DNA from: Flavobacterium sp. JAS
GTDB lineage: Bacteria > Bacteroidota > Bacteroidia > Flavobacteriales > Flavobacteriaceae
Direction of reading: 5' to 3'
Assembly: GCF_020991455.1 (NCBI RefSeq)
Contig: NZ_JAJMOX010000004.1
Coordinates: 310,001-374,000, forward strand
DNA length: 64,000 nt
Shown: in pieces, positions 1 to 9,290 of the stretch
Layout of the letters: each line of letters begins with the position of its first letter
Position numbering within the stretch: the stretch's first letter is position 1
Translations under genes and position numbers: made by a program
Notes under the pieces: model-generated
Told to the model about the DNA's origin: nothing
What the model saw: only the letters and a program-made list of their open reading frames with translations
Databases searched by the model: none

Positions 1-62
1 TGTTGTAGCTTTTGTATTTCCTGGGGCGTAAAATTTTTTATTAAAAATTAACTTCCATAATT

Positions 63-1412
63 ATGAAAAAATCGATTCTTATTTTAGTGGCACTATTTCT
101 ATTTGTAAGTTGCAAAAAGGAAACATCAACATCAACAACCCCAGCTTCTACCACAGAAAGTAGTGCTTCAAATCCTTCAGATCAGGATATTGTAGACGCT
201 TATACCTATTTGTACGGAAGATATTTGGTAATTCAACAGGAAAACCATGATATTAATGTAGAGAAAGTAGGGTATAATAAAATTAAATACAATCCGCTTG
301 GAACGGCTCAATTCGTAAACCCAAATCTTGATGTGGCTTATCTTGAAGCCTGGATTGCGGTAGACAAAGATCATGCTGTTATTTTGAATGTTCCAAAAAT
401 AGAAGGACGTTACTATACTGCCGAATTATTGAACGGTTGGGGAGAAGTAATTGTTAATATTAACAATCGTAATTTTCCTAAAACTCCTTACGGGAAGTTT
501 GCTTTAGTTCTAAAAGGAACAAATCCAACAATTCCTGCAGATGCTGTAAAAATCGAATTACCATCAGAAAAAGCAAAAATGCTTGCTCGTGTAGAATTGA
601 AAGGAACTCCCGATATTGCACAAAAACTACAAAGACAATTTACATTTACAGTTCCTGATGGAATCAAAATAGCACCATCTTTAACCATTCCTGAGTTTAC
701 TCCGAAAGCACCAATTGGTGGAGAAATATTTAACAATGTAGCAGAAGTTATCGCTTCTTACCCTGATGTAATGCCTAAAGGAAAAGAGTATCAGGATAAA
801 GCACTTGCGATTGAAGCTTATCGTAAAACAGATGATAAGGCCAAAGCACGTGTTGATGAAATAGTAAAAACGAAAGCAATTCCAGGATTTTTAGCCGGAG
901 CAAAAGGTTTTGGAACTCAAAAAGGTGGTTGGTCAGTATCGTATGCTGCCGGTAATTTTGGTGATGATATTCTGGCTCGTGACATTGTGAATTATGGAGG
1001 TTTATGGGCAAACCGTAAAGAAGAAGCCGTTTATTTTATTGGATTAATAGATAGTAAAAATCAGCCTTTGACAGGTGATAAAGTATATGAAATCAGATTT
1101 CCAAAAGAGGCGCTGCCAGACACTGCCGTTGATGGATTTTGGTCAACAACATTATATAGTGTGCCAGATTACAGAGTGGTTGACAATAAATTGAAACGTT
1201 ATAATTTAAATAATGTATCTGGTTTAAAGAAAAATGCTGATGGTTCTTTGAGTATTTGGTTGGCATCTTCATTGCCAAAAGGAGCAATAGAAAGCAACTG
1301 GTTGCCAACGCCGGCTGGAAAAGGATTCTCTCTAAATTTTAGAACCTATGTTCCTAAAAAAATAGTTCAGGACGGAAAATGGTTTCCTGCGCCAATTGAG
1401 CCAAAAAACTAG
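63..1412 (+). CDS. DUF1254/DUF1214 lipoprotein
   Basis: A 449-residue predicted lipoprotein. The signal peptide ends in a lipobox (LFVSC) with Cys17 as the likely lipidated residue, followed by a low-complexity Ser/Thr linker. The body resembles DUF1254 (about residues 44-165, with the stretch around NPNLDVAYLEAW) followed by a C-terminal DUF1214 domain (about 330-445, with the motifs DGFWSTTLY and SNWLPTPAGKGFSLNFRTY). Proteins with this domain pair are common in bacteria but have no agreed reaction. The next gene is a paralog in the same direction 27 bp downstream, so the two are probably co-transcribed. Family assignment is fairly secure; function is unknown. Confidence 0.85.
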   Translation: MKKSILILVALFLFVSCKKETSTSTTPASTTESSASNPSDQDIVDAYTYLYGRYLVIQQENHDINVEKVGYNKIKYNPLGTAQFVNPNLDVAYLEAWIAVDKDHAVILNVPKIEGRYYTAELLNGWGEVIVNINNRNFPKTPYGKFALVLKGTNPTIPADAVKIELPSEKAKMLARVELKGTPDIAQKLQRQFTFTVPDGIKIAPSLTIPEFTPKAPIGGEIFNNVAEVIASYPDVMPKGKEYQDKALAIEAYRKTDDKAKARVDEIVKTKAIPGFLAGAKGFGTQKGGWSVSYAAGNFGDDILARDIVNYGGLWANRKEEAVYFIGLIDSKNQPLTGDKVYEIRFPKEALPDTAVDGFWSTTLYSVPDYRVVDNKLKRYNLNNVSGLKKNADGSLSIWLASSLPKGAIESNWLPTPAGKGFSLNFRTYVPKKIVQDGKWFPAPIEPKN

Positions 1413-1439
1413 TTATTGATAATGATCAAAAATAAAATC

Positions 1440-2924
1440 ATGAAAAAAATATTTATTCCTCTATTAGCAGTTTTACTATTAATAAGCTGTAAAAAAGAAA
1501 CCACAGCGGGAGATCGTGTTGGAAATGGTTTAGTGACCGAGGATTCTTCAGCAGTTAAAACAGGTATTCCTGCCGGTCCAGTGGCAAACACTATTTTGAC
1601 AGACGAATATGTAAAGCATATTGGGACACTTGCTTATTTGTGGGGTTGGCCAATGGTAAACATTCACAATAGAAAAGTAACTTTTGAGAAACTTCCAGAA
1701 CCTGTTTATGGAGGAGGGATTGTTCCGTTAAGCCCACCAAACCAGTTATGTATGCTTACAGATTATATGCAAGCAGGAGAAAAAGAAGTCGCTTGTCCTA
1801 ATCAGGATGTTGTTTATGGTTTTGGTTTAACTGATTTTACAAAAGATGCATTGGTAGTTCAGGTTCCGGATTTTGGAGATCGTTTTTGGGTGTATCAGGT
1901 ATGTAACCAACGTACAGATGGTTATGCAACTTTAGGAAAAATGTACGGAACAAAACCAGGATTCTATTTATTAACGGGACCAAAATGGAATGGAAAAGTT
2001 CCGGATGGAATTACACAAGTATTTAAATGTGATACTGATTTGGGAGTTGTAATTCCGCGTGTTTTTCAAACGGATGATCCTGCTGATAAAAAATCAATTC
2101 AGCCACTTATTCAAAAAATAATGATGTATTCGTTAAGTCAGTTCGACGGAAAAGAAAAAACAAAAGACTGGACAAAAATCCCGGTATTGCCTTCTCCTGC
2201 AAAAGCTGGAAATGAGGAAACAAAATGGGTAAAACCAGAAGTATATTTTGATGAATTGCCGGCTATTTTAAAAGAAGTTCCACCAATGCCGGGTGAAGAA
2301 GCTATTTATGGACAAATACAATCTGTTTTGGCTGCAGCTGCAAAAGATCCAAAGATAAAAGCAATTCTTAAACAAGCTGCAATAGAAGCAGATCAAAAAT
2401 TAATTACACCATTATTTCAATTTTCGAATGTAGGTTATCCATTAAAAGACAATTGGACAACGCAAGGAAATGGAGCGCAATTTGGACTGGATTATCTAAC
2501 CAGAACCGCTTGCGCGAAAGCCAATATTTTTGTGAACAAACCAAATGAAACAAAATATTTCTATCAGGATAAAGATGTTTCAGGAGTAAGATTACACGGG
2601 AATACCAAGTATACAGTGACTTTTGCAAAAGGGCAAGTGCCACCTGTAAAAGGGTTTTGGTCACTTACGTTATACAATCAATATCATTTCTTTTCTCCAA
2701 ACTCGATCAATCGTTTTTCTTTAGGAACAAAAAATAAGGACCTAAAATATAACGCAGATGGCTCATTGACACTTTATGTGCAAAACACACCGCCATCAAA
2801 TGATAAACTGAGCAATTGGTTGCCATCGCCAAAAGAAACTTTTTCGCTTTATATAAGATGTTATTGGCCAGAAGACCGTGTTATAAAAGACAGTTGGCTT
2901 CCTCCGGCAGTAACTAAAGGATAA
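1440..2924 (+). CDS. DUF1254/DUF1214 lipoprotein, paralog of upstream gene
   Basis: A 494-residue lipoprotein. The frame is open from a TTG at 1416 and an ATG at 1422, but the ATG at 1440 is chosen because it begins a clean lipoprotein signal (MKKIFIPLL, lipobox LLISC, Cys17). It shares the DUF1254 N-terminal and DUF1214 C-terminal architecture of the preceding gene. Motifs include LAYLWGWPMVN, NQDVVYGFGL, KGFWSLTLYN and SNWLPSPKETFSLYIRCYWP. It is longer than its neighbour because of an insert in the middle region. The pair looks like an old tandem duplication, and a third, decayed copy follows directly downstream. The biochemical role is unknown. Confidence 0.85.
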   Translation: MKKIFIPLLAVLLLISCKKETTAGDRVGNGLVTEDSSAVKTGIPAGPVANTILTDEYVKHIGTLAYLWGWPMVNIHNRKVTFEKLPEPVYGGGIVPLSPPNQLCMLTDYMQAGEKEVACPNQDVVYGFGLTDFTKDALVVQVPDFGDRFWVYQVCNQRTDGYATLGKMYGTKPGFYLLTGPKWNGKVPDGITQVFKCDTDLGVVIPRVFQTDDPADKKSIQPLIQKIMMYSLSQFDGKEKTKDWTKIPVLPSPAKAGNEETKWVKPEVYFDELPAILKEVPPMPGEEAIYGQIQSVLAAAAKDPKIKAILKQAAIEADQKLITPLFQFSNVGYPLKDNWTTQGNGAQFGLDYLTRTACAKANIFVNKPNETKYFYQDKDVSGVRLHGNTKYTVTFAKGQVPPVKGFWSLTLYNQYHFFSPNSINRFSLGTKNKDLKYNADGSLTLYVQNTPPSNDKLSNWLPSPKETFSLYIRCYWPEDRVIKDSWLPPAVTKG

Positions 2925-2929
2925 ACAGA

Positions 2930-3058
2930 TATTCTATTGGAGATTGAACTACAAGTTTAAAATATGAAACTAATGGAGATTTGATTCGATTTTACGGACC
3001 AGACGAAACTATTTTAAACGGAACCTGGAAAGCGCCACAACCGGAATTGGTAAAATAG
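2930..3058 (+). pseudogene. C-terminal remnant of a third DUF1214 paralog
   Basis: This stretch has no usable start, but one frame from 2960 to the TAG at 3056-3058 reads as a coherent tail containing IRFYGPDETILNGTWKAP. It lines up with the ends of the two intact upstream genes (IRCYWPEDRVIKDSWLPP and FRTYVPKKIVQDGKWFPA): the R-x-Y-x-P and W-x-x-P positions match in all three. A neighbouring frame reads WRLNYKFK just upstream, so at least one frameshift separates the pieces. Inference: a third tandem copy was deleted or decayed to its last 40 or so codons. Confidence 0.5.
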
Positions 3059-3097
3059 AATAATGATTTGAACAAGGACAATTAAAACAGATGTATC

Positions 3098-4498
3098 ATG
3101 ACTGAAAAATTCGAAAACACAAACGAGAATTTATTTGATCCGGTAGCATCAAAAGCGGCACGTTTTGATAAAGGTGTGGCCGTTAGAAAAATTACGCCTC
3201 GTTCAAGTCATCAGGAATGGAATCCATCTGAGAATCGTGAAGATCCGATTGAAATTTTGATCAAAACCAGTATTGGGCGAATCGAAGACTTATTACCAAT
3301 ACGATACAGCCGCATGATGGAATCTCCTTTTGCATTCTTTAGAGGATCTGCGGCAATTATGGCAACAGATTTAGCAGAAACACCAAATACAGGAATTGAT
3401 CTTCAGCTTTGCGGTGATTGTCATCTAATGAATTTTGGAGGATTTGCAACTCCTGAACGTAAACTGGTTTTTGACATCAATGATTTTGACGAAACATTTC
3501 CGGGACCTTGGGAATGGGACGTAAAAAGATTAGCAACAAGTTTCGTGATTGCCGGAAGATGGAAAAAATTTTCTAGCAAAATCTGCAAAGAATTTGCCTG
3601 GCATGTAGCCGATAGTTATAAAAGACACATGTTGGAATACAGTAAATTATCGGCGCTACAGATTTGGTATGCCGATATTGATCTTGCCGAACTTGTAGAA
3701 AGAGGTGAAGATGAAGAGATCAAGGGATTTCAGGAAAAGCGAATTAAAAAAGCCGCTGAATATACTGCTCATGAAAAAGAATTTGCAAAAATGACGTATC
3801 AGGAAGGGTCTCGGGCAAGAATAAAAGATGATCCGCCATTAATTTATCATCCGTCAGGAGAAGAAGGGAAAAGGATTTTAAGAGAAGCCGGAATAGTACA
3901 TACAAGATATCTTGAAACATTATCTGATGAAAAAAAAGTACTCTTAAGCAGATACAGTCTGCATGATCTGGCTATAAAAGTAGTAGGCGTAGGAAGTGTA
4001 GGTACACTTTGCGGAATCAGCTTATTGATGTCGGCTACGGGAGAACCTATTTTTTTACAATTCAAAGAAGCCCGAAAAAGTGTTTTGGAAGATAATGTAA
4101 AAGCAAAAGGCAAATATCCGCATCAAGGTGAGCGCATTGTAAGAGGACAAAAATTGATGCAATCAGCATCGGATATGTTTTTAGGCTGGACTAATGATGA
4201 TGAGGGAAAGTTTTTTTATATCAGACAGCTTCGTGATGCTAAAGTAAAACCTGTTCTTGAAATCATGAGAGCAAAAAACATGGCAGATTATGCAAAAGCC
4301 TGCGGTTGGGCGCTTGCAAGATCGCACGCACGCACCGGGGATCCATCGGTATTATCCGGATATATTGGCAAAAGCGATGAGTTTGCCAATGCAATTGCCA
4401 AATTTTCTGTTTCGTACGCCAATCAGAATGAATCAGATTATAACAAAATGTTAGAAGCAATAAAAGAGGGAAGATTACCAATTTCGACAGAAGTCTAA
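3098..4498 (+). CDS. DUF2252 family protein
   Basis: A 466-residue cytoplasmic protein without signal peptide or membrane segment. It carries the conserved DUF2252 signature: SPFAFFRGSA near residue 76, the GDCHLMNFG motif at 106-114, FDINDFDE at 125-132 and WEWDVKRL at 138-145. DUF2252 proteins are thought to have a kinase or aminoglycoside-phosphotransferase-like fold, in which the GDCH..N and D-x-x-D segments would be the catalytic and metal-binding parts; that is family knowledge, not something shown here. Length is normal for the family. It follows the DUF1254 remnant by about 40 bp and may belong to the same transcript. Confidence 0.85.
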   Translation: MTEKFENTNENLFDPVASKAARFDKGVAVRKITPRSSHQEWNPSENREDPIEILIKTSIGRIEDLLPIRYSRMMESPFAFFRGSAAIMATDLAETPNTGIDLQLCGDCHLMNFGGFATPERKLVFDINDFDETFPGPWEWDVKRLATSFVIAGRWKKFSSKICKEFAWHVADSYKRHMLEYSKLSALQIWYADIDLAELVERGEDEEIKGFQEKRIKKAAEYTAHEKEFAKMTYQEGSRARIKDDPPLIYHPSGEEGKRILREAGIVHTRYLETLSDEKKVLLSRYSLHDLAIKVVGVGSVGTLCGISLLMSATGEPIFLQFKEARKSVLEDNVKAKGKYPHQGERIVRGQKLMQSASDMFLGWTNDDEGKFFYIRQLRDAKVKPVLEIMRAKNMADYAKACGWALARSHARTGDPSVLSGYIGKSDEFANAIAKFSVSYANQNESDYNKMLEAIKEGRLPISTEV

Positions 4499-4855
4499 TC
4501 TTACATTAATTATAAGATAGAATATATGATCTATAACAACTCCTATTATCAGCAAACTTTAAAAGATGGACAAAGTAGTGATGTAGTTGAAAAAGGTAAA
4601 TAGTGTTTATAAAGCTCAGAATAGACTATTTTATGAAAAATAACCTACCCTGAAAAATAAGTAAGAATTTTAACCGCTTTATTATGTTAATTAAATAAAA
4701 TAATTTATCTTTGAATGTACTGTAAGGTGTTGCAATATAAGAGATTGCGATAATTTAACAGTTGTTTAATGTTACATGCCATTCGGATAATATTTATTCA
4801 AGATTTTAATAAAGTCAAGTTAAGCTAATTTAATTATTAATTTAAATACCACAAA
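4499..4855. other. Intergenic stretch, 357 bp
   Basis: No convincing gene. A 25-codon frame (4526-4603, starting MIYNNSYYQQ) has no recognisable relative and could be a decayed fragment. The right half is very AT-rich and holds the likely promoter of the downstream lipoprotein gene. Confidence 0.4.
4706..4713 (+). promoter_or_regulatory. Candidate -7 box (TATCTTTG)
   Basis: Exact match to the Bacteroidota TAnnTTTG element, about 140 bp upstream of the DUF4136 lipoprotein gene. No clear TTG -33 element is seen at the usual spacing, so this is only a moderate prediction. Confidence 0.35.
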
Positions 4856-5434
4856 ATGAATATTAAAAGAAAGAATTTTCGCGTAATTTCAATGTTGCTA
4901 TTGGGTTTATTTTACAGTTGTTCTCCAACCGTAAAAGTTACAACTGATTACGACCACAGCGCTAATTTTAGTGAATATAAAACTTTTGCAGTTTACGATT
5001 TAAAAGCACAAGAAGGTCAGGTAAATCAATTAAATGTTGATCGTGTTACAAAAGCAATCCGAAATGAAATGATTGCCAAAGGTTTTACAGAATCAAGTAA
5101 TCCGGATCTAAAAGTAAATGCAGTATCTATATTAAAAAATAAAACACAAGTATCCGCAAACACTGATTTCTATGGTTATGGCGGAATGTATCGTCCATAC
5201 GGATATTGGGGTGGCGGTGCTATGATGGGAGGTGCTAATACAACAGTCAATACTTACGATTATGTTGATGGCTCTCTAATAATTGATATTGTATCTACAA
5301 AAACACAAAAACTAATTTGGCAAGGAATTGGAAATGCTCAAATTGACAGCAAACCAGACAATCCAGAAGAGTTTGTTAATACTTCAATCAATAAAATTTT
5401 GGCTGGATTTCCTCCGGGACTAGCAAAAAAATAG
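4856..5434 (+). CDS. DUF4136 domain lipoprotein
   Basis: A 192-residue lipoprotein with a signal peptide ending in the lipobox FYSC (Cys22). After the lipidated Cys comes the typical DUF4136 start (VTTDYDHSANFSEYKTFAVYD). A Gly/Tyr-rich loop follows (YGYGGMYRPYGYWGGG, about residues 107-122), then a conserved C-terminal strand region (DGSLIIDIVSTKTQKLIWQG). Such proteins are anchored in the outer membrane or face the periplasm; no reaction is known. The gene stands alone between a promoter-like site and a strong hairpin. Confidence 0.85.
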   Translation: MNIKRKNFRVISMLLLGLFYSCSPTVKVTTDYDHSANFSEYKTFAVYDLKAQEGQVNQLNVDRVTKAIRNEMIAKGFTESSNPDLKVNAVSILKNKTQVSANTDFYGYGGMYRPYGYWGGGAMMGGANTTVNTYDYVDGSLIIDIVSTKTQKLIWQGIGNAQIDSKPDNPEEFVNTSINKILAGFPPGLAKK

Positions 5435-5457
5435 TTTATAACTTCTTAATTAAAGGT

Positions 5458-5489
5458 ACTATACTTATCAATCCCCCGATAAGTATAGT
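5458..5489. terminator. Hairpin after DUF4136 gene
   Basis: Perfect 12-bp inverted repeat ACTATACTTATC / GATAAGTATAGT with an 8-base C-rich loop, 23 bp after the stop. The following T-run is weak, so it may act by structure alone. Confidence 0.55.
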
Positions 5490-5572
5490 ATTTAATAAGT
5501 TGATAATCAGTTCTTTTTAGATCTATTTTAAAAAGAAAAAGGAATATTTTAAACAAATCAAGCTTAAAACTC

Positions 5573-6775
5573 ATGATCGATATAGTACTTTCACTTTTCT
5601 TTTTTATAGCGACAATAGTTGGTTTTGCAACTTCGTTTATGGTTCTTTTTTCGAAGAAAAATTATTCAAAAAGCTTTTTTCTGGGATTGTTTTTGTTCAG
5701 TCTTGCGGTTGTGAGTATTTATAATTTTTACTTATCGGCAGTTGTTTTTAAAAGCTTTCCGGATCTTTTTATGATTACAAAATCTTTTATTTTTTTAGTG
5801 GCACCTTCTGCTTTCCTGTATGTTAGGAGTATTTTGTTTTCAGACAAAGTGTTTAGAAAATATGACTGGCTGCATTTTTTACCCTTTATGGTTTATTTTA
5901 GTCTAACCGTTTTTGTATGGGCAGGAAATTCTCTGGGTCTTGAATTGGCACATTCTATTTCGACTAAAGTAAATAGTCCATTTTCGATGTTAAGTTTGAC
6001 GGTTTGGTTATTATATGCTTTTTGTCAAACAATGATGATTTTGAATTATGATTTAAAGAAGTTCAAAGAAAATCACTTTAACAAAGTAAAGGTATTAAGT
6101 TGGATAAGAGTATATAATTTAATGGTCTTGTTTTTGTTTTCAACACTTTTTGTCCATTACTTCCTGGTTAATAGGGTAGACAGCATCGATTTTTCATGTT
6201 ATATTTTAATATCATCAGTACTCATTTTTACGGTAGGGTGGCTCTACTTTAAACCTCAGGTTTTTTATGACATAAATGAGGTAGAAGAGGAATGTGATTA
6301 TGATTTTGTTGATGATAATTTGATAATAGTTAAAACTCAGGAAACTAAAAGTTCACTACCAATTGTAAAAGAATTAACGACAGAAAAAAAAGAACTATAT
6401 CTGGCAAAATTAGAGAGTATTTTTAATTCAAAAGAACTCTTTTTAAAAAAGGATTTAGTGATTCGCGATATATCTGATGAAACAGGAATATCAGTTCATC
6501 ATCTTTCAAATTTAATCAATTCAGAATTTAATCTTCATTTTCAGGATTATGTAAATCTAAAAAGGATAGAATATTTTAAAGAAAAAATAAACGATCCGGA
6601 ATGGAAAGATTTGTCTTTAGAAGGTATGGCATGGGGCTCCGGATTTAAGTCCAGAACAACTTGTTTCAGAGCCTTTATAAAACATACCGGAAAATCACCT
6701 TCTGAATACTTCAAAGTAATTAGGATTAATCCAGAGAAAGCAAATACGTATTATTTTAAGCCAACTTCAAACTAA
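5573..6775 (+). CDS. Membrane-anchored AraC-family transcriptional regulator
   Basis: A 400-residue protein. The first 225 or so residues are strongly hydrophobic, with about seven predicted transmembrane helices. After a charged linker, the last 115 residues form an AraC/XylS-type double helix-turn-helix (DLVIRDISDETGISVHHLSNLINSEF as first helix pair; SLEGMAWGSGFKSRTTCFRAFIKHTGKSPSEYF as second). The design is a membrane sensor fused to a DNA-binding domain, common in Bacteroidota. The two genes just downstream encode outer-membrane barrels and are plausible targets, which is inference from position only. Confidence 0.85.
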   Translation: MIDIVLSLFFFIATIVGFATSFMVLFSKKNYSKSFFLGLFLFSLAVVSIYNFYLSAVVFKSFPDLFMITKSFIFLVAPSAFLYVRSILFSDKVFRKYDWLHFLPFMVYFSLTVFVWAGNSLGLELAHSISTKVNSPFSMLSLTVWLLYAFCQTMMILNYDLKKFKENHFNKVKVLSWIRVYNLMVLFLFSTLFVHYFLVNRVDSIDFSCYILISSVLIFTVGWLYFKPQVFYDINEVEEECDYDFVDDNLIIVKTQETKSSLPIVKELTTEKKELYLAKLESIFNSKELFLKKDLVIRDISDETGISVHHLSNLINSEFNLHFQDYVNLKRIEYFKEKINDPEWKDLSLEGMAWGSGFKSRTTCFRAFIKHTGKSPSEYFKVIRINPEKANTYYFKPTSN

Positions 6776-6831
6776 AAAGAGGTTTGTGAAAAGTAGTTGC
6801 ATAATCTCATTAATTTTTTAAAATATCAACT

Positions 6832-7803
6832 ATGAAAACAATATTTAATAGTCAAAGGCAAACAACAAAAACTATTCTGGTTTTAATGCTTTTGTTGATT
6901 TATTTGCCTGTAAATGCGCAACTTAAAGGAGGTCATATACTTGGCGCAATGGGATTACAATCCGGGACGCAAACTCCGGAAAACACATTGAGCGTATATG
7001 TACCGGGATATTTCTATACGGCATCATCCTTAAGAGATGCCAATGGAGACAAAGCTTTGGCAAATCCAGATTTAACAATGAGTATTACAGGTGCAGGAGC
7101 ATCGTATGTAAGCGATTTTAAAATTTTAGGGGCAAATTATGGCGCAACTGTTTTAATTGCTTTTGCAGCCAATACAATTCAGGGAAATAGTCTAAATGCT
7201 ACCAATTCATTGGCACTTACAGATACTTACATTCAGCCTGTACAGTTAGGATGGCATAATAAACGAGCCGACTTTGTTTTTAGTTATCAGATGTATTTAC
7301 CAACTGGAAAGTTTACTGCCGGAGCTTCTGACAATAGTGGTTTAGGAATGTTTATGAATGAGTTTTCTGCCGGAACAACATTGTTTTTTAATGATAAAAA
7401 AACGATTCATTTCTCGGCATTAGCCTCTTATGAAATAAACGGAAAAAAGAAAGATACAGATATTAAAACAGGAGATATTTTAAGTATTGAAGGAGGTTTG
7501 GGAAAAACCTTTTATATGCTGAATGCTGAAAAAACAGCCCCAACCGGAATCCTGAATGCCGGTTTAATTTATTATCTGCAGTATAAAATGACAAGTGATA
7601 AAATACCGGTTCCCATAATTGGAACTGTTGAGGGTGACAAAGATCATATTGGAGGTATAGGTGCTGAGATTAATTATTATCACATAGGATGCAGTACTTC
7701 TGCCGGATTCCGTTGGATCGGTGAGATTGATGCTGTAAATAGATTTCAGGGAAATACATTTTTCTTAACGCTTGCGCATGTATTTAGTTTCAAGAAAAAA
7801 TAG
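6832..7803 (+). CDS. Outer-membrane SphA / phenol-MetA-like protein
   Basis: A 323-residue exported protein with a signal peptide ending LPVNAQ (about residue 30). The mature part starts with the LKGGHILGAMGLQSGTQTP segment and continues as alternating amphipathic strands, matching the MetA-pathway-of-phenol-degradation family of outer-membrane beta-barrels (PF13557-like). These are thought to be channels for hydrophobic or aromatic compounds; the substrate here is unknown. It ends in aromatic-flanked strands (FFLTLAHVFSF), as barrel proteins do. It lies 57 bp after the AraC-type regulator and 80 bp before a second barrel protein. Confidence 0.75.
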   Translation: MKTIFNSQRQTTKTILVLMLLLIYLPVNAQLKGGHILGAMGLQSGTQTPENTLSVYVPGYFYTASSLRDANGDKALANPDLTMSITGAGASYVSDFKILGANYGATVLIAFAANTIQGNSLNATNSLALTDTYIQPVQLGWHNKRADFVFSYQMYLPTGKFTAGASDNSGLGMFMNEFSAGTTLFFNDKKTIHFSALASYEINGKKKDTDIKTGDILSIEGGLGKTFYMLNAEKTAPTGILNAGLIYYLQYKMTSDKIPVPIIGTVEGDKDHIGGIGAEINYYHIGCSTSAGFRWIGEIDAVNRFQGNTFFLTLAHVFSFKKK

Positions 7804-7882
7804 TTTGAAATAATTGGCATAACTGTTTTTCAGTTTGGGTTCATGTTTTTTAGGAATGCAGTAAATTCTAATATTAGTTTAA

Positions 7883-9064
7883 ATGGAAAATAGATCTTCA
7901 GTTTCTAATGTGAAAAGCATAAAGCTCTCTCGAAATTTCTTTCTTATAAATGCGCTTTTTATTTTGTTAACCACAACAGTGATGGCGCAAAAGCCGCATA
8001 TAAGCGTAAAAGATTCTCTGGACGGAGCATTCGATTTAAGCGATTATATTATTTATGCACATGGTTTTCTTGTAGTTCCAACCGTTATTACAGAGCCGGC
8101 TTTAGGAGGCATTGGAGGTGCTATTGTACCCGTTTTTCTTAAAAAACACGCACCGGTTGTTGATGAAAATGGTAAAAAGCGATTTATAAACCCTGATATT
8201 ACAGGAGCAATTGGAATGTATACCGGAAATAAGAGCTGGATGGTGGGGGCATTTCGTTCCAGTACTTTAATAAAACCACGAATTTTATATCGGGTGATGG
8301 CGGGCTATGGTAATATGAATCTTTCATTTTATGAAAATATGCCTTCGGGGAAAGATTTAGAATTTAAACTTAATTTTAAGTCCACAGTGTTTTATACACA
8401 ATGGCTTAAACAATTTCGAAATCCAAAATGGAGTGCAGGACCGCAATATCTTTTCCTGAATTCTAATATTGATCTTCCGGATGCAAATCTTCCTTCTTTT
8501 ATAAAACCAAAAGATATAAAGAGTACCGTGAGTCAGTTAGGAGGAGCGATTCAGTTTGATGGCAGGGACAACATTTTTACGCCCGATAAAGGGATTAGAT
8601 TACAATCTGATTTCTTTTGGTCAGATAATGCCATAGGAAGTGATTATGATGCCTGGCGTCTCAATTTATCGGCAATTGGGTATTATCCTATAGCAAAAAA
8701 ACTAATTGGTGGCCTTAGAATTGAAGGAGAACAATCCTTCGGGAAACCGCCTTTTTATCTTTTACCTGGAATTAATTTAAGGGGAATTCCTGCAGCAAGA
8801 TATCAGGGAAAAACGAGTATAGTAACAGAAGCCGAGTTTAGATGGGATGTGTACCGAAGATGGAGTTTAATGGGGTACGGTGGTCTCGCAAGTGCTTTTA
8901 ACGATTGGGATAAGGCTTTTGCCAAACCGGTGGTCTACAGCTACGGAACGGGTTTTAGATATTTACTGGCCCGAAAATTTAAACTTAGAATGGGGGTAGA
9001 CGTTGCAAGAGGTCCTGAAGACTGGGCTTATTACGTTGTTTTTGGGAGCAACTGGATGCGATAA
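7883..9064 (+). CDS. BamA/Omp85-family outer-membrane barrel without POTRA domains
   Basis: A 393-residue exported protein; the signal peptide ends VMAQ near residue 36. It matches the bacterial surface antigen (Omp85 barrel) domain: the DGRDNIFTPDKGIRLQ motif, PPFYLLPGINLRGIPAARYQGK (the RG-x-P substrate-loop region) and the final strand motif. There is no room for POTRA domains, so it is a bare-barrel member rather than a true BamA or TamA. A hairpin follows its stop. Role unknown; possibly lipid or small-molecule passage, judged only from family relatives. Confidence 0.8.
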   Translation: MENRSSVSNVKSIKLSRNFFLINALFILLTTTVMAQKPHISVKDSLDGAFDLSDYIIYAHGFLVVPTVITEPALGGIGGAIVPVFLKKHAPVVDENGKKRFINPDITGAIGMYTGNKSWMVGAFRSSTLIKPRILYRVMAGYGNMNLSFYENMPSGKDLEFKLNFKSTVFYTQWLKQFRNPKWSAGPQYLFLNSNIDLPDANLPSFIKPKDIKSTVSQLGGAIQFDGRDNIFTPDKGIRLQSDFFWSDNAIGSDYDAWRLNLSAIGYYPIAKKLIGGLRIEGEQSFGKPPFYLLPGINLRGIPAARYQGKTSIVTEAEFRWDVYRRWSLMGYGGLASAFNDWDKAFAKPVVYSYGTGFRYLLARKFKLRMGVDVARGPEDWAYYVVFGSNWMR

Positions 9065-9117
9065 TACAATTATTAGTACTAAATATATAAAGAACTTGGT
9101 TAGTTAGATTTTTCGAT

Positions 9118-9153
9118 GTAAAGCCTCGATAGCATTGTCTATAGGGGCTTTAC
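9118..9153 (+). terminator. Hairpin GTAAAGCC...GGCTTTAC
   Basis: Nested inverted repeat (outer GTAAAGCC / GGCTTTAC, inner GATAG / CTAT) 53 bp after the BamA-like gene. It is probably the 3' end of the AraC-barrel gene cluster; the T-tail is poor. Confidence 0.45.
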
Positions 9154-9290
9154 GTGTTTATTGACGGTATTATAATAAATATTAAGAAAACATTAACTGT
9201 TTTACTTCGCACAAATTATTTATTATTTAATTGTTTTGTAACAAAAAATAAATTACAACGACTAATTTATCAAATCATTAAATAATTACT

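Noticed and set aside
4526..4603. 25-codon frame as a small gene
   Set aside because: No recognisable features, no promoter in front and no family; left as part of the intergenic description.
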